A DNA stretch of 64,000 nucleotides from Candidatus Nitrotoga sp. AM1P (GTDB lineage: Bacteria; Pseudomonadota; Gammaproteobacteria; Burkholderiales; Gallionellaceae), in the NCBI RefSeq assembly GCF_013168275.1, contig NZ_AP019547.1, positions 1,860,001-1,924,000 on the forward strand, written 5' to 3'. Of the stretch, positions 27,216 to 36,910 are shown piece after piece. The position numbers and the translations under genes are program-made. Position 1 is the stretch's first letter, and every line of letters starts with the position of its first letter. Under the pieces are notes generated by a model. That model worked only from the letters and a program-made list of their open reading frames with translations. It made no database searches and had not been told where the DNA came from.

Positions 27216-29339
27216 GTGAAGTATCTGATTTTCATCAGCGCACTGCTTGGCAGTTTCCTGCTTTATTTGCTGTCAAGCGCCAGCGCTAATACTGAGTTGT
27301 TTTCGCGCAACTATTATGTACTGCTGGCTTTGGCCGGGGTCTTAGCCGTGTATCTAACCGTGCTGGTTGGCTATCAATTATGGCAGTTGCGCGGCAAACT
27401 TAAGGCACAGGTATTTGGTGCGAAACTCACTCTGCGTTTAACGTTGTTTTTCATTTTGATTGCGATCCTGCCAGGTTTACTGGTGTATGCTGTTTCGGTA
27501 CAGTTTCTTGATAAAAGCATCGAATCGTGGTTCGACCTTCGGGTAGAAAAAGCGTTGGAGGGCGGTTTGAACCTGGGCCGAAATGCGCTGGAAACGGGTC
27601 TTACGGAATTGAGCAAGAAAGGTCAGTCCACCGCCCTGTTACTTGCCAAACAATCTCCAGAGCAATATACAAAAACGTTGGGCCAGCTAATAGGCAAAGG
27701 ATCTGCCCATGATGCTGCGTTGTTTAACAAAAGCGGAAAGCTACTTGCGTTTGCCAGTAGCAACCGCAAGCCGCCTCCCGATACACCAACTGCCGAAATG
27801 CTGCGGGAGGCAAGCCAGCAGGAGCTTCATAGCATTATTGATACACTGCCTGATAACAGCCTGATATTGCGTGTGCTGGTGCTGGTTAAGCCACTGCAAC
27901 TGTCAGCCGGCGCGCGTATTCTGCAGCTGACACAACCAGTGCCCAAACAGCTTGCCGCTGACGCAGAAATGGTACGGGCGGTTTATCGCGATTACCAGGA
28001 GCTGTCGTTGTCTCGTTTAGGATTGAAGCGCTTGTATGGCATCACGCTGACGCTATCGCTGTTGATTGTATTGTTGAGTGCGGTGTCAGCTGCTTTTTTT
28101 ATCAGTGATCGCCTAAGCGCACCGCTCGCAGCACTGGCCGAAGGAACACGGGCGGTAGCACAGGGTGACTTTTCACGTCAACATCCCATTAAAAGCCGTG
28201 ATGAGCTGGGAGCGCTCACCGGACTGTTCAACCAGATGACATTACAACTGGCCGATGCGAAAACCACGAGCGAGCAGCAACAACGCCAAGCGGAAGATGC
28301 TAAAGCCTACCTGGAAAGCATGCTGGCACACCTATCGTCTGGAGTTTTAGTGGTAGATGAACAATTCAAGCTGCGTTCTGTCAACAGTAGTGCGGCGCAG
28401 ATACTTGGGGCGTCGCTCCTGGATATGCAGGATGTGCCGTTAGCGGAAATTGCCGTGCGTCACCCCCTGCTACGTCCTTTTTCCGATGCGATCATGCAGG
28501 CCTTTAATGAAGTGACAAGCGGCGAATGGCAGCGCCAAATTGAGCGGCTAAGCAAGAATGGTGATCAGATATTATTGATGCGCGGCACTCGGTTATCCAC
28601 AGCGACAGACAATAGCTACGTCGTTGTGTTCGACGATATTACCTATTTGCTGCAAGCAGAACGTCAAGCCGCGTGGGGCGAAGTGGCGCGCCGTTTGGCG
28701 CACGAAATTAAGAATCCACTTACCCCTATTCAGCTGTCTGCAGAGCGCCTTCAGCACAAATTGAGCACCAAGCTGGACGGTAGCGACGCACAGTTATTGC
28801 AGCGGGCCACACAGACTATCGTGAGTCAAGTGGCAGCAATGAAAAACATGGTAACCGAATTCGCTGATTATGCCCGGGCACCCGCTCCCAAGCTGGTAGT
28901 GCTGGATATGCACCAGCTACTACGCGAAGTACTTGGATTATATGAAGCTAACAGCAGTCCAATTACCTTACGTTTGAATGCGACCCAAACTTGGGTGAAA
29001 GGAGATGCGACGCGCTTGCGCCAAGTGATTCATAATTTGTTGCAAAATTCGTATGACGCTTTACAAAACGTTACTCAACGGGAAATTATCCTGAGCACGG
29101 CAGAGGAAGGCAGCGCATTAAAATTGTGTGTGCAAGATAATGGCAGCGGTTTTCCTGAACATTTGCTGGCGCGTGCTTTCGAACCTTACAGAACGACTAA
29201 GCCCAAGGGTACTGGGCTAGGTTTGGCAATCGTGAAGAAAATTGTGGAAGAACACGGTGGCAGTATTGTTATTGAAAATGTGACAACGGGTGGAACGAAA
29301 GTAAGTGTTACCTTGCCCTTATTAATAGAGGTCGCGTGA
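27216..29339 (+). CDS. ntrY: NtrY-type sensor histidine kinase
   Basis: A 707-residue membrane kinase: N-terminal hydrophobic helices, extracytoplasmic part, a further helix near residue 280, a HAMP linker (SDRLSAPLAALAEGT), a PAS-like region, the dimerisation box RRLAHEIKNPLTPIQLSAE with the phospho-accepting His, and the ATPase (N box NLLQNSYDAL, DNGSGFPE, GTGLGLAIVKKI). Such kinases control nitrogen metabolism or redox and envelope functions. The start is GTG; the stop overlaps the ntrX start by four bases. Confidence 0.93.
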   Translation: MKYLIFISALLGSFLLYLLSSASANTELFSRNYYVLLALAGVLAVYLTVLVGYQLWQLRGKLKAQVFGAKLTLRLTLFFILIAILPGLLVYAVSVQFLDKSIESWFDLRVEKALEGGLNLGRNALETGLTELSKKGQSTALLLAKQSPEQYTKTLGQLIGKGSAHDAALFNKSGKLLAFASSNRKPPPDTPTAEMLREASQQELHSIIDTLPDNSLILRVLVLVKPLQLSAGARILQLTQPVPKQLAADAEMVRAVYRDYQELSLSRLGLKRLYGITLTLSLLIVLLSAVSAAFFISDRLSAPLAALAEGTRAVAQGDFSRQHPIKSRDELGALTGLFNQMTLQLADAKTTSEQQQRQAEDAKAYLESMLAHLSSGVLVVDEQFKLRSVNSSAAQILGASLLDMQDVPLAEIAVRHPLLRPFSDAIMQAFNEVTSGEWQRQIERLSKNGDQILLMRGTRLSTATDNSYVVVFDDITYLLQAERQAAWGEVARRLAHEIKNPLTPIQLSAERLQHKLSTKLDGSDAQLLQRATQTIVSQVAAMKNMVTEFADYARAPAPKLVVLDMHQLLREVLGLYEANSSPITLRLNATQTWVKGDATRLRQVIHNLLQNSYDALQNVTQREIILSTAEEGSALKLCVQDNGSGFPEHLLARAFEPYRTTKPKGTGLGLAIVKKIVEEHGGSIVIENVTTGGTKVSVTLPLLIEVA

Positions 29340-29995
29340 AAATGGCAACTAAAGAAATTCTAGTGGTAGATGATGAAATCGGAATACGCGAGTTGCTCTC
29401 CGAAATCTTGTTTGACGAAGGTTATCACGTGCATCTGGCTGAAAATGCTATTGAGGCCCGCGATTTTCGCAACCGGCAGGCACCGGATTTGGTGTTGCTG
29501 GACATCTGGATGCCGAATACCGATGGCGTCAGTCTGCTTAAAGAGTGGGTGGGACAGAACTTGTTGACTATGCCAGTGATCATGATGTCAGGGCATGGCA
29601 CCATAGAAACAGCACTTGAGGCGACGCGCATTGGTGCGGTGGATTTCCTTGAAAAACCCATTGCGTTACAGAAACTGCTTAATGCTGTTGCCAAGGCAAT
29701 CAGGCTGGGTGCAACACCAACTACTCGGCAGGAAATTACATCAGCAAATTTAACTGATCGAGGAAGCATGGCGACCCTTTGGGAGACTGCGGCACAATTC
29801 CCATTGCCACTCGACTTGCCATTACGCGAAGCGCGTGATCATTTTGACAGCCTGTATTTCAATTATCATATGCATAAAGAAAACGGCAATATATCCCGTG
29901 TGGCGAAGAACGTTGGCTTGGAACGCACCCATTTATATCGCAAATTAAAACAACTCGATGTTAAGTTCACCAAGAAGGGTCTGGACGAAAATTAA
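29336..29995 (+). CDS. NtrX-like response regulator without AAA+ domain
   Basis: A 219-residue regulator: receiver domain (about 5-120, phospho-acceptor Asp56, VIMMSGHG, FLEKPI) and a C-terminal Fis-type helix-turn-helix (NISRVAKNVGLERTHLYRKL). The sigma54-interacting AAA+ ATPase of about 240 residues found in classical NtrX is missing, and the linker joins the two parts cleanly with no sign of a frameshift. It therefore cannot open sigma54 promoters by the usual mechanism. The frame starts at GTG 29336, overlapping the ntrY stop; an ATG at 29342 is an alternative. Confidence 0.9.
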   Translation: MKMATKEILVVDDEIGIRELLSEILFDEGYHVHLAENAIEARDFRNRQAPDLVLLDIWMPNTDGVSLLKEWVGQNLLTMPVIMMSGHGTIETALEATRIGAVDFLEKPIALQKLLNAVAKAIRLGATPTTRQEITSANLTDRGSMATLWETAAQFPLPLDLPLREARDHFDSLYFNYHMHKENGNISRVAKNVGLERTHLYRKLKQLDVKFTKKGLDEN

Positions 29996-30008
29996 CAATT
30001 CCAATAGG

Positions 30009-30047
30009 AAATAAATACAGCTTGAGCTATAAAAGTCATATTTATTT
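30009..30047. terminator. Possible bidirectional AT-rich terminator
   Basis: Arms AAATAAATA (30009-30017) and TATTTATTT (30039-30047) lie between the convergent ntrX and methyltransferase genes, with a smaller AGCT/AGCT hairpin inside. It could end transcription from both sides, but the stem has few GC pairs. Confidence 0.3.
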
Positions 30048-30065
30048 TAATGTTTAAGCCTCGAA

Positions 30066-30623
30066 TTAATTGTTGCACCTTTCGGACACTGCACAAATAC
30101 GCTGCATGACGGTGGGACCTGGCTCTTGAAATTCACCTTGCTGATAGGCAATTACGGTCAGATGCGGAAAAAAAACCTCCAATAGCTCGTTAGAACGCAG
30201 CAAAAAATCCGGGTTTTTTGGTCGCCCAAAGCGCTCATTACCTTCCATGAAAGTTTCGTAAATCAGCACCCCACCAGCATTTAGCGACTCGATCAGTCGT
30301 GGTAATAGTGGCCGATGCAAATAACGGCTGACAACTATGCCATCGAAACGATGGTCGGCATATGGCCAAATATCATTCTCCAAGTCTGCGATTTTGGTTG
30401 ACACATTAGATAGCTGTTGTAGCCCGGCAAGAGCAGTCGCATCACGATCCACAGCATTTACTCGCCAGTTGTTAGCCGCAAGCCAGCGCGCATGGCGTCC
30501 ACTGCCACAAGCTAAATCGAGCACCTGACCGCCGCTACGAATCAATTTAGCATAGTGACAAATCCATGGCGATGGAATCCCCTCGGGTTGTAATGGAGCA
30601 GTGTTTCCGTTATGTTTTGTCAT
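30066..30623 (-). CDS. Class I SAM-dependent methyltransferase
   Basis: A protein of 185 residues (from ATG 30623) with the SAM motif VLDLACGSGRHARWLA, a motif II region VDRDATAL and a later ENDIWPYADHRFDGIVVSRYLH segment. The substrate is unknown; similar proteins act on small molecules. An alternative start at 30695 adds 24 residues with no clear ribosome-binding site. It is convergent with ntrX and divergent from rpiA. Confidence 0.8.
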   Translation of the reverse strand: MTKHNGNTAPLQPEGIPSPWICHYAKLIRSGGQVLDLACGSGRHARWLAANNWRVNAVDRDATALAGLQQLSNVSTKIADLENDIWPYADHRFDGIVVSRYLHRPLLPRLIESLNAGGVLIYETFMEGNERFGRPKNPDFLLRSNELLEVFFPHLTVIAYQQGEFQEPGPTVMQRICAVSERCNN

Positions 30624-30712
30624 TTCTAAAATGGCGTTAGCTCCGTGAAGCACTTCAACTGCATGGTTAAAGTTAACTTTGCTCGGAAAATACATTCTTG
30701 TAGTAAGGTAAG

Positions 30713-30732
30713 GTCACCATTTTGCTGGTGAC
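30713..30732. repeat. Small inverted repeat upstream of rpiA
   Basis: GTCACCA (30713-30719) and TGGTGAC (30726-30732) are perfect complements separated by six bases. The pair lies in the region between the divergent methyltransferase and rpiA genes and could be a protein-binding site; nothing else supports this. Confidence 0.35.
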
Positions 30733-30868
30733 AGCCTGCTTGACCAGACCGCACAATAATTTTCTGAAGATATCATAAATATGCAAGATACCAAGTGTTT
30801 CTAAAAGTGTTAATTCCTGCAATAATCCGGGGCAAGAAACAATATTTGTTAAATTGAGGCAGCAAATC

Positions 30869-31528
30869 ATGACCCAAGATGAGTTAAAACTCGCGGTGGC
30901 ACAAGCCGCAATAGCATATGTCCCGGCGAATTGTATCGTGGGCGTGGGTACCGGCTCGACGGCCAATTTCTTTATAGACGAACTGGGAAAAATCAAGAAA
31001 AAAATATGCGGTGCAGTGGCCAGCTCCGAGGCTTCAGCGCAACGCTTAAAAGAACATGACATCCAAGTGGTTTCGCTGAATGATATAGGTAGCTTATCTA
31101 TTTATGTGGATGGAGCAGACGAGATTACACGTCATTTGCATATGATTAAGGGCGGTGGCGGCGCGTTGACGCGCGAAAAAATAGTAGCCGCTGCGAGCAA
31201 AAAGTTTGTTTGTTTGTGCGATTCCAGCAAGCTAGTGGATGTTCTTGGAAACTTCCCATTGCCGCTGGAGGTGATCCCCATGGCCAGCAGTTATGTGGCA
31301 CGCCAGATGGTGTTGCTGGGTGGTCAGCCCAAATTGCGTGAGGGTTTTGTGACTGACAACGGCAACCTCATTCTTGATGTATCTGGCCTAAAAATATTAA
31401 ATCCGATAGAGCTGGAAATGACAATAAATAATATTACAGGGGTGGTCACCAATGGCCTGTTTGCGCGTCGTGGAGCGGACGTACTGCTACTGGGAACTGC
31501 AAGCGGAGTACAGACTCTTACTGCTTAG
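30869..31528 (+). CDS. rpiA: Ribose-5-phosphate isomerase A
   Basis: A 219-residue enzyme that interconverts ribose 5-phosphate and ribulose 5-phosphate in the pentose phosphate and, where present, Calvin cycles. Motifs [19 protein letters not shown] and [12 protein letters not shown] are intact. A GAGG site lies eight bases before ATG 30869; an in-frame ATG at 30854 is less likely. Confidence 0.96.
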   Translation: MTQDELKLAVAQAAIAYVPANCIVGVGTGSTANFFIDELGKIKKKICGAVASSEASAQRLKEHDIQVVSLNDIGSLSIYVDGADEITRHLHMIKGGGGALTREKIVAAASKKFVCLCDSSKLVDVLGNFPLPLEVIPMASSYVARQMVLLGGQPKLREGFVTDNGNLILDVSGLKILNPIELEMTINNITGVVTNGLFARRGADVLLLGTASGVQTLTA

Positions 31529-31529
31529 T

Positions 31530-31563
31530 CTGTGACAAAATTGTCACAGCACGCGAGTAGTAT
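31530..31563 (+). promoter_or_regulatory. Candidate Pho box and -10 of phoU
   Basis: CTGTGAC (31530-31536), AAAA, TTGTCAC (31541-31547) has the 7-4-7 direct-repeat spacing of a PhoB site (consensus CTGTCAT-N4-CTGTCAT). A TAGTAT at 31558-31563 begins 11 bases after the second repeat, close to the usual spacing to a -10. The sequence is also nearly palindromic, so another regulator is possible. Confidence 0.5.
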
Positions 31564-31595
31564 CGCCTAATCTAGCCATTAAAAGGATCTGAATC

Positions 31596-32303
31596 ATGGT
31601 CTCCACTGAACATACCTCCAAGCAATTTGATGCCGAACTGGAAGCGGTGCGTGCGCGCGTATTACAAATGGGTGGACTGGTGGAGAGTCAAATTCGATTC
31701 GCTATTGAGGCGCTGGTTAATGGCGATGTGCCGCTGATGAATCGCATTATTAATGATGATCATCGTGTTAACGCGATGGAAGTAGAAATCGACGAGAGCT
31801 GTAACCAGATTATTGCTCGCCGCCAGCCGGCCGCAGGTGACTTGCGTATGGTGATGACGGTGATCAAGACGATTACTGATCTCGAACGTATCGGCGACGA
31901 AGCGGAAAAAATTGCACGCATGGGCAAGCTGCTGTCACAGAGAAACAGTCTTATCCTGCCGCGTTATACGGAGATCAAGCATGCCGCAGACCTCGCTCTG
32001 GACATGCTACGTAAATCGCTGGATGCCTTTGCTCGTCTTGATCTTGCCTACGCTGCTCAGGTGGTACGTCAAGATGAGTTGGTGGATGAGGAATTCCGCA
32101 CCATCATGCGCTACCTCATCACCTTCATGATGGAAGACCCGCGCACCATCTCCACTGCATTGGAAATTCTGTTCGTCGCCAAGGCCATTGAGCGCATTGG
32201 TGATCATGCCAAGAACATGTCCGAATATGTGGTTTATATGGTCAAGGGTAAGGACGTGCGCCATGTCACCGTGGAAGAAATTGAGCGCGAAGTTTTAGAG
32301 TAA
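31596..32303 (+). CDS. phoU: Phosphate-specific regulator PhoU
   Basis: A 235-residue helical protein with two PhoU domains and the metal-binding sites (E..DE.. in each half, for example LERIGDEAEKIA and IERIGDHAKNMSEY). It links the Pst transporter to the PhoR kinase and keeps phosphate uptake in check. AAAAGGATCTGAATC supplies the ribosome-binding site. pst, phoB and phoR genes are not adjacent, so it is a separate unit here. Confidence 0.96.
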   Translation: MVSTEHTSKQFDAELEAVRARVLQMGGLVESQIRFAIEALVNGDVPLMNRIINDDHRVNAMEVEIDESCNQIIARRQPAAGDLRMVMTVIKTITDLERIGDEAEKIARMGKLLSQRNSLILPRYTEIKHAADLALDMLRKSLDAFARLDLAYAAQVVRQDELVDEEFRTIMRYLITFMMEDPRTISTALEILFVAKAIERIGDHAKNMSEYVVYMVKGKDVRHVTVEEIEREVLE

Positions 32304-32477
32304 CTTGCCGGAAGTACGCTTACACACCATCATCATGGCAGGAAACAATCTCTTGTTCGAGAAGTTCATACCCGCAGTAATTAACTTCAATTTTATAGCT
32401 GTCACCGGCAAAAACGTTCCCCGGGAATTGAGCTCTTACCAATCTTAGTAAGCTGGAATATCTGCGTATCCAGGCTA

Positions 32478-33614
32478 TCAAGTCATCTGCAAGTGATCCA
32501 GCCCCGCCATTATGTCGATATCCTTGGAACTTTGACTTTCCAGCTTAATACGCAGGCGCAGGTCATTGACCGAATCAGCATTCTTTAGCGCTTCTTCATA
32601 ACTGATCAGATTGGCTTCGTGCAGATCGAACAGCGCTTGATCAAAGGTCTGCATCCCAAGCTCACGCGATTTAGACATCACGCCCTTGATTGCAAGCACC
32701 TCACCCTTGAAAATCAAATCAGAGATGAGCGGTGAATTGAGCATGATTTCCATGGCCACTGAACGGCCTATCCCATCCACACGCGGGATTAGGCGCTGTG
32801 AAATAAGTGCCTTGATATTGAGAGACAAATCCATTAACAATTGCTCGCGACGCTCTTCCGGGAAGAAGTTGATAATGCGATCCAGTGCCTGATTCGCACT
32901 GTTAGCGTGTAGAGTGGCCATACACAGATGGCCAGTCTCGGCAAACGTCACAGCATATTCCATGGTTTCACGGTCGCGTATCTCACCGATGAAAATGACA
33001 TCCGGCGCTTGACGCAACGTGTTTTTCAATGCGACGTGCCAAGAATCCGTGTCCACCCCAACTTCGCGGTGAGTGATGAGGCAGTTGATGTGCTCATGCA
33101 CAAACTCTACCGGATCTTCAATAGTGATGATGTGACCGTAAGTATTCTGGTTACGGTAGCCAAGCATGGCTGCCAATGTTGTAGATTTGCCGCTGCCAGT
33201 ACCACCGACCAGGATGACCAGCCCGCGTTTGGTCATTGCCACATCCTTTAGTACTTCTGGCATCCCCATTTGAGTAAGATCAGGAATCTTGGTGGTGATG
33301 GTGCGCAACACCATGCCTATACGCTGCTGTTGCATAAACACATTAACGCGGAAGCGGCCAATGCCAGCCGGACTGATCGCAAAGTTACATTCGTGTGACG
33401 CTTCGAATTCAGCGGCTTGACGGTCGTTCATGATGCTGTTCGCTAATTCCATAGTGTGTTGTGGTGTCAGCACCTGTTGTGAAACGGGGGTCATCTTGCC
33501 GTCCACCTTGAATGCGGGCGGGAATCCGGTTGTAATAAACAGGTCGGAGGCCTTCTGGGTAATCATCCCTCGCAACAGATTATGCATTAGCTCGGTAGCC
33601 TGATCTCTTTCCAT
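32478..33614 (-). CDS. pilU: Type IV pilus retraction ATPase PilU
   Basis: A 378-residue PilT-like hexameric ATPase that assists pilus retraction. Walker A is GGTGSGKST, the Asp box and Walker B region (DVIFIGEIRD) and His box (GHLCMATLHA) are intact. It is assigned as PilU rather than PilT by its longer C-terminus ending in LESQSSKDIDIMAGL and its place directly after pilT. The start ATG at 33614 has an AGGGG site; an upstream start at 33635 lies past it. Confidence 0.94.
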   Translation of the reverse strand: MERDQATELMHNLLRGMITQKASDLFITTGFPPAFKVDGKMTPVSQQVLTPQHTMELANSIMNDRQAAEFEASHECNFAISPAGIGRFRVNVFMQQQRIGMVLRTITTKIPDLTQMGMPEVLKDVAMTKRGLVILVGGTGSGKSTTLAAMLGYRNQNTYGHIITIEDPVEFVHEHINCLITHREVGVDTDSWHVALKNTLRQAPDVIFIGEIRDRETMEYAVTFAETGHLCMATLHANSANQALDRIINFFPEERREQLLMDLSLNIKALISQRLIPRVDGIGRSVAMEIMLNSPLISDLIFKGEVLAIKGVMSKSRELGMQTFDQALFDLHEANLISYEEALKNADSVNDLRLRIKLESQSSKDIDIMAGLDHLQMT

Positions 33615-33638
33615 GATGAACCCCTGATAATCCACTGA

Positions 33639-34682
33639 TTAACCGACAAACGTATCCTTGTTAGCTGCCTTGGTGCGCGCTTCTGCAGATGATACAACGT
33701 TGCGTTTGACCAGATCTTGCAGGCATTGATCCAGCGTCTGCATTCCGAGAGCACCGCCGGTCTGGATGGAAGAATACATCTGTGGCACCTTGGCTTCCCG
33801 AATCAGATTGCGGATGGCTGGAGTACAAATCATAATTTCATGGGCTGCCACACGCCCGGCACCATCTTTGGTTTTAAGTAAGGTTTGGGAAATAACTGCT
33901 CGCAATGATTCTGACAACATGGCGCGCACCATTTCTTTTTCGTCCGCGGGGAAAACGTCAATGATGCGGTCGATGGTCTTGGCCGCAGAACTGGTATGCA
34001 GTGTTCCAAATACCAAATGACCTGTTTCAGCCGCGGACATGGCCAGACGTATAGTTTCCAAGTCGCGCATTTCACCTACCAGGATAATGTCTGGATCTTC
34101 GCGCAATGCGCTACGTAAAGCGTTTTGAAATGAAAGTGTATGCGCGCCAACTTCGCGCTGGTTGACCAAACACTTTTTACTTTCATGCACAAATTCAATC
34201 GGATCCTCCACAGTCAAAATGTGCCCCATTTCATGTTCGTTGCGATGATTTACCATCGCTGCCAACGTGGTGGACTTACCCGATCCGGTTGGGCCTGTCA
34301 CTAACACCATGCCACGCGGGTAATCGGAAATAGTCTCAAAAATTTTTGGAGCTTTGAGGTCTGCCAAGGTCAATATTTTAGATGGAATGGTACGCATCAC
34401 CGCACCCGCACCGCGCTGATGAACAAAGGCATTTACGCGAAAACGTGCGAGCCCCGGAATCTCAAAAGAAAAATCGATTTCTTTATTTTCTTCATAAATT
34501 TTGCGCTGCCCGTCATTCATGATGTCATATACCATGGCATGCACTTCGGTATGTAACATCACCGGCAGGTTGATTTTGCGTATGTCGCCATGCACACGAA
34601 TCATCGGCGGTAATCCAGCAGACAGGTGCAAATCAGAAGCCTTGTTTTTGACACCAAAAGCAAGCAGTTCGGTAATGTCCAT
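33639..34682 (-). CDS. pilT: Type IV pilus retraction ATPase PilT
   Basis: A 347-residue retraction motor. Walker A GPTGSGKST, Asp box and Walker B (DPDIILVGEMRD), and His box (GHLVFGTLHT) are intact, and the C-terminal AIRNLIRE motif needed for retraction (as AIRNLIREAK) is present. It is followed by pilU on the same strand and is divergent from yggS, a very common arrangement in proteobacteria. Confidence 0.97.
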   Translation of the reverse strand: MDITELLAFGVKNKASDLHLSAGLPPMIRVHGDIRKINLPVMLHTEVHAMVYDIMNDGQRKIYEENKEIDFSFEIPGLARFRVNAFVHQRGAGAVMRTIPSKILTLADLKAPKIFETISDYPRGMVLVTGPTGSGKSTTLAAMVNHRNEHEMGHILTVEDPIEFVHESKKCLVNQREVGAHTLSFQNALRSALREDPDIILVGEMRDLETIRLAMSAAETGHLVFGTLHTSSAAKTIDRIIDVFPADEKEMVRAMLSESLRAVISQTLLKTKDGAGRVAAHEIMICTPAIRNLIREAKVPQMYSSIQTGGALGMQTLDQCLQDLVKRNVVSSAEARTKAANKDTFVG

Positions 34683-34842
34683 ATATAATCCTAGTTAATT
34701 CGCAGAACTGAACTATCGCATGAAAATAAGTCAGGAACGCGACTAATAGCGCCCCTACCGTATCTTCATTGATGCCTATCAGACAAGATACTGTGCAACC
34801 ATCAAAAATTAATGAAGCATTCGATTCAACGACCAGTTAATT

Positions 34843-35541
34843 ATGACCGCGATTACTTCCAACTTGCAAGCTGTCAATCATGCTATTACACAGGCTGTGT
34901 ACATGGCTCATCGGCGCAAGGAAAGTATTGAGCTACTGGCGGTGAGCAAGGGGTTTTCTGCTGATGCAGTGCGCGAAGCATACGAGGTCGGGCAACGCGC
35001 TTTCGGTGAAAGTTACATCCAGGAAGCCTTGGATAAAATTGAGCTGCTACGTAATTTGCCGCTACAGTGGCATTTCATCGGGCCGGTACAGAGTAATAAA
35101 ACGCGGGCCATTGCAACGCATTTCGCATGGGTACACAGCGTCAACCGGCTGAAAATCGCTGAACGCCTGTCAGCACAGCGGCCAGCCGGTTTACCGCCAC
35201 TCAATGTATGTATACAGGTTAATGTGAGCGGAGAAAATAGCAAGAGCGGTGTAACACCTGACGGATTGGTGGAACTGGCACAGGCTGTGGCGAGTTTTCC
35301 ACAACTTAAATTGCGTGGGCTGATGGCCATTCCTGCGCCTGCTGAAGGAATGGAAGCCCAACGTATACCATTTTTAAAACTGCATGAGCTTATGCAACAG
35401 ATCAATACGCAAGGATTGGCACTGGATACTTTATCAATGGGAATGTCGCATGATTTCAATGCAGCAATATTGGAAGGAGCGACCATCGTGCGCATCGGCA
35501 CGGCAATCTTTGGCGAAAGAAACTACGGAGGGAATCAATGA
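34843..35541 (+). CDS. yggS: Pyridoxal phosphate homeostasis protein (YggS/PROSC)
   Basis: A 232-residue single-domain TIM barrel that binds pyridoxal phosphate on the Lys in ELLAVSKGF and controls the free PLP pool. Conserved HFIGPVQSNK and LSMGMSHDFNAAI (phosphate site) are seen. It overlaps proC by four bases and leads the yggS-proC-yggT-yggU operon. Confidence 0.95.
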   Translation: MTAITSNLQAVNHAITQAVYMAHRRKESIELLAVSKGFSADAVREAYEVGQRAFGESYIQEALDKIELLRNLPLQWHFIGPVQSNKTRAIATHFAWVHSVNRLKIAERLSAQRPAGLPPLNVCIQVNVSGENSKSGVTPDGLVELAQAVASFPQLKLRGLMAIPAPAEGMEAQRIPFLKLHELMQQINTQGLALDTLSMGMSHDFNAAILEGATIVRIGTAIFGERNYGGNQ

Positions 35542-36353
35542 AAGTTTGTTTTATCGGGGGCGGCAACATGGCGACCGCACTCATTGGCGGTTTGCTTAAA
35601 CAGAACTTTGTTGCCGCGCAGGTAAGCGTAGTGGAAATCGATGTCAGCCATCATGCCAAGTTACACAATGAATTTGGGGTGCAAGCGGTAACCGAACTGG
35701 AAGCGGGGGTGGCGGGCAGTGATGTCATTGTATTAGCGGTCAAGCCGCAGCAATTGCATGGGGTCGCAACCAGCCTGGCTCCATTGTTAACTGGGCAATT
35801 GCTTATATCGATAGCGGCCGGTATTCGCGCCGCTGATCTGGCGCATTGGCTGGGTTCGCAAAATATTGTGCGTGCCATGCCCAACACGCCCGCTTTAATT
35901 CAGAGCGGAATTACTGGCTTATATGCGCTACCAGCGGTAAGCCAAGTGCAGTGCGACACAACGCAAACCATACTCGGTGCGGTGGGCAGCACGACATGGC
36001 TAAAGGACGAAGTAATGATGGATGCGGTTACCGCGGTGTCTGGCAGCGGCCCCGCCTATGTGTTTTATTTTATCGAGGCGTTGCAACAGGCGGCCACCGA
36101 ACTTGGCTTCGATGCAGAAACGGCACGCCATTTGGCAATCAATACTTTCAGCGGTGCAGTTAAACTTGCCGATGCCAGTAGCGATGATGTGAGCGTGCTA
36201 CGCGCACGCGTTACTTCTAAAAATGGCACGACCGAGCGCGCCCTGCTCAGCATGGAAGCCAATTCGGTTAAGCAACATATTGTTACAGCAGTGCAAGCGG
36301 CAGCCAAACGCGCCAAGGAAATGGGTGACGAACTGGGGAATGCGTCATGCTGA
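35538..36353 (+). CDS. proC: Pyrroline-5-carboxylate reductase
   Basis: A 271-residue enzyme for the last step of proline synthesis. The dinucleotide site IGGGNMATAL opens the protein; RAMPNTPAL, SGSGPAYVF and the C-terminal TSKNGTTERAL motif are conserved. The ATGA overlap with yggS and seven-base overlap with yggT show a tight operon. Confidence 0.97.
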   Translation: MKVCFIGGGNMATALIGGLLKQNFVAAQVSVVEIDVSHHAKLHNEFGVQAVTELEAGVAGSDVIVLAVKPQQLHGVATSLAPLLTGQLLISIAAGIRAADLAHWLGSQNIVRAMPNTPALIQSGITGLYALPAVSQVQCDTTQTILGAVGSTTWLKDEVMMDAVTAVSGSGPAYVFYFIEALQQAATELGFDAETARHLAINTFSGAVKLADASSDDVSVLRARVTSKNGTTERALLSMEANSVKQHIVTAVQAAAKRAKEMGDELGNASC

Positions 36354-36910
36354 GTGAAGCACTACAATTTTTGTTTGACACTTTGTTGCAGCCGTTCGCT
36401 GTCATATTGCTACTGCGCTTCCACTTGCAATGGTTACGCGCGCCGATGCGCAACCCGCTGGGTGCATTCATTATGACGATTACCAATTTTCTGGTACTGC
36501 GAGCGCGCCGGTTTATTCCTTCTGCCCGTGGTTTCGATATCGCCACCTTGCTGCTGGCTTTTGTGGTGGAAGCGATTTATCTCGCCGCCACGCTCTGGTT
36601 ACAAGGTTTGCCTATTGGCTTCCCCGTGCTCGGACTGCTTATGTGGACAGCGGTCAAACTACTCAAGCTCAGCCTATATTTGCTCATGGCGGCGCTGTTT
36701 ATTCAGGCACTCTTATCGTGGTTTAATCCCCATTCACCGATGGCCGGTTTGATGGCCGCGGTAACGCAGCCTTTCCTTCTACCCCTGCAACGGCGTATCC
36801 CACCCTTGGGCAATATAGATTTCACCTTGCTACTACTACTTATCGTGTGCCAACTCATCCTCATCGTGCCGCTGCGTTGGTTGGAAAGCTTAGTCAATAG
36901 TCCGTTTTGA
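36347..36910 (+). CDS. yggT: YggT family membrane protein
   Basis: A 187-residue membrane protein with two YGGT units (each a pair of hydrophobic helices with RRFIPSARG-like and PLQRRIPPLGNIDF loops). The function is uncertain; links to osmotic shock or division-site proteins have been proposed. It overlaps both neighbours and so is probably translationally coupled. Confidence 0.92.
   Translation: MLSEALQFLFDTLLQPFAVILLLRFHLQWLRAPMRNPLGAFIMTITNFLVLRARRFIPSARGFDIATLLLAFVVEAIYLAATLWLQGLPIGFPVLGLLMWTAVKLLKLSLYLLMAALFIQALLSWFNPHSPMAGLMAAVTQPFLLPLQRRIPPLGNIDFTLLLLLIVCQLILIVPLRWLESLVNSPF

Noticed and set aside
32435..32455. AGCT/TTAC hairpin between phoU and pilU as terminator
   Set aside because: No T-run on either strand and an imperfect stem.
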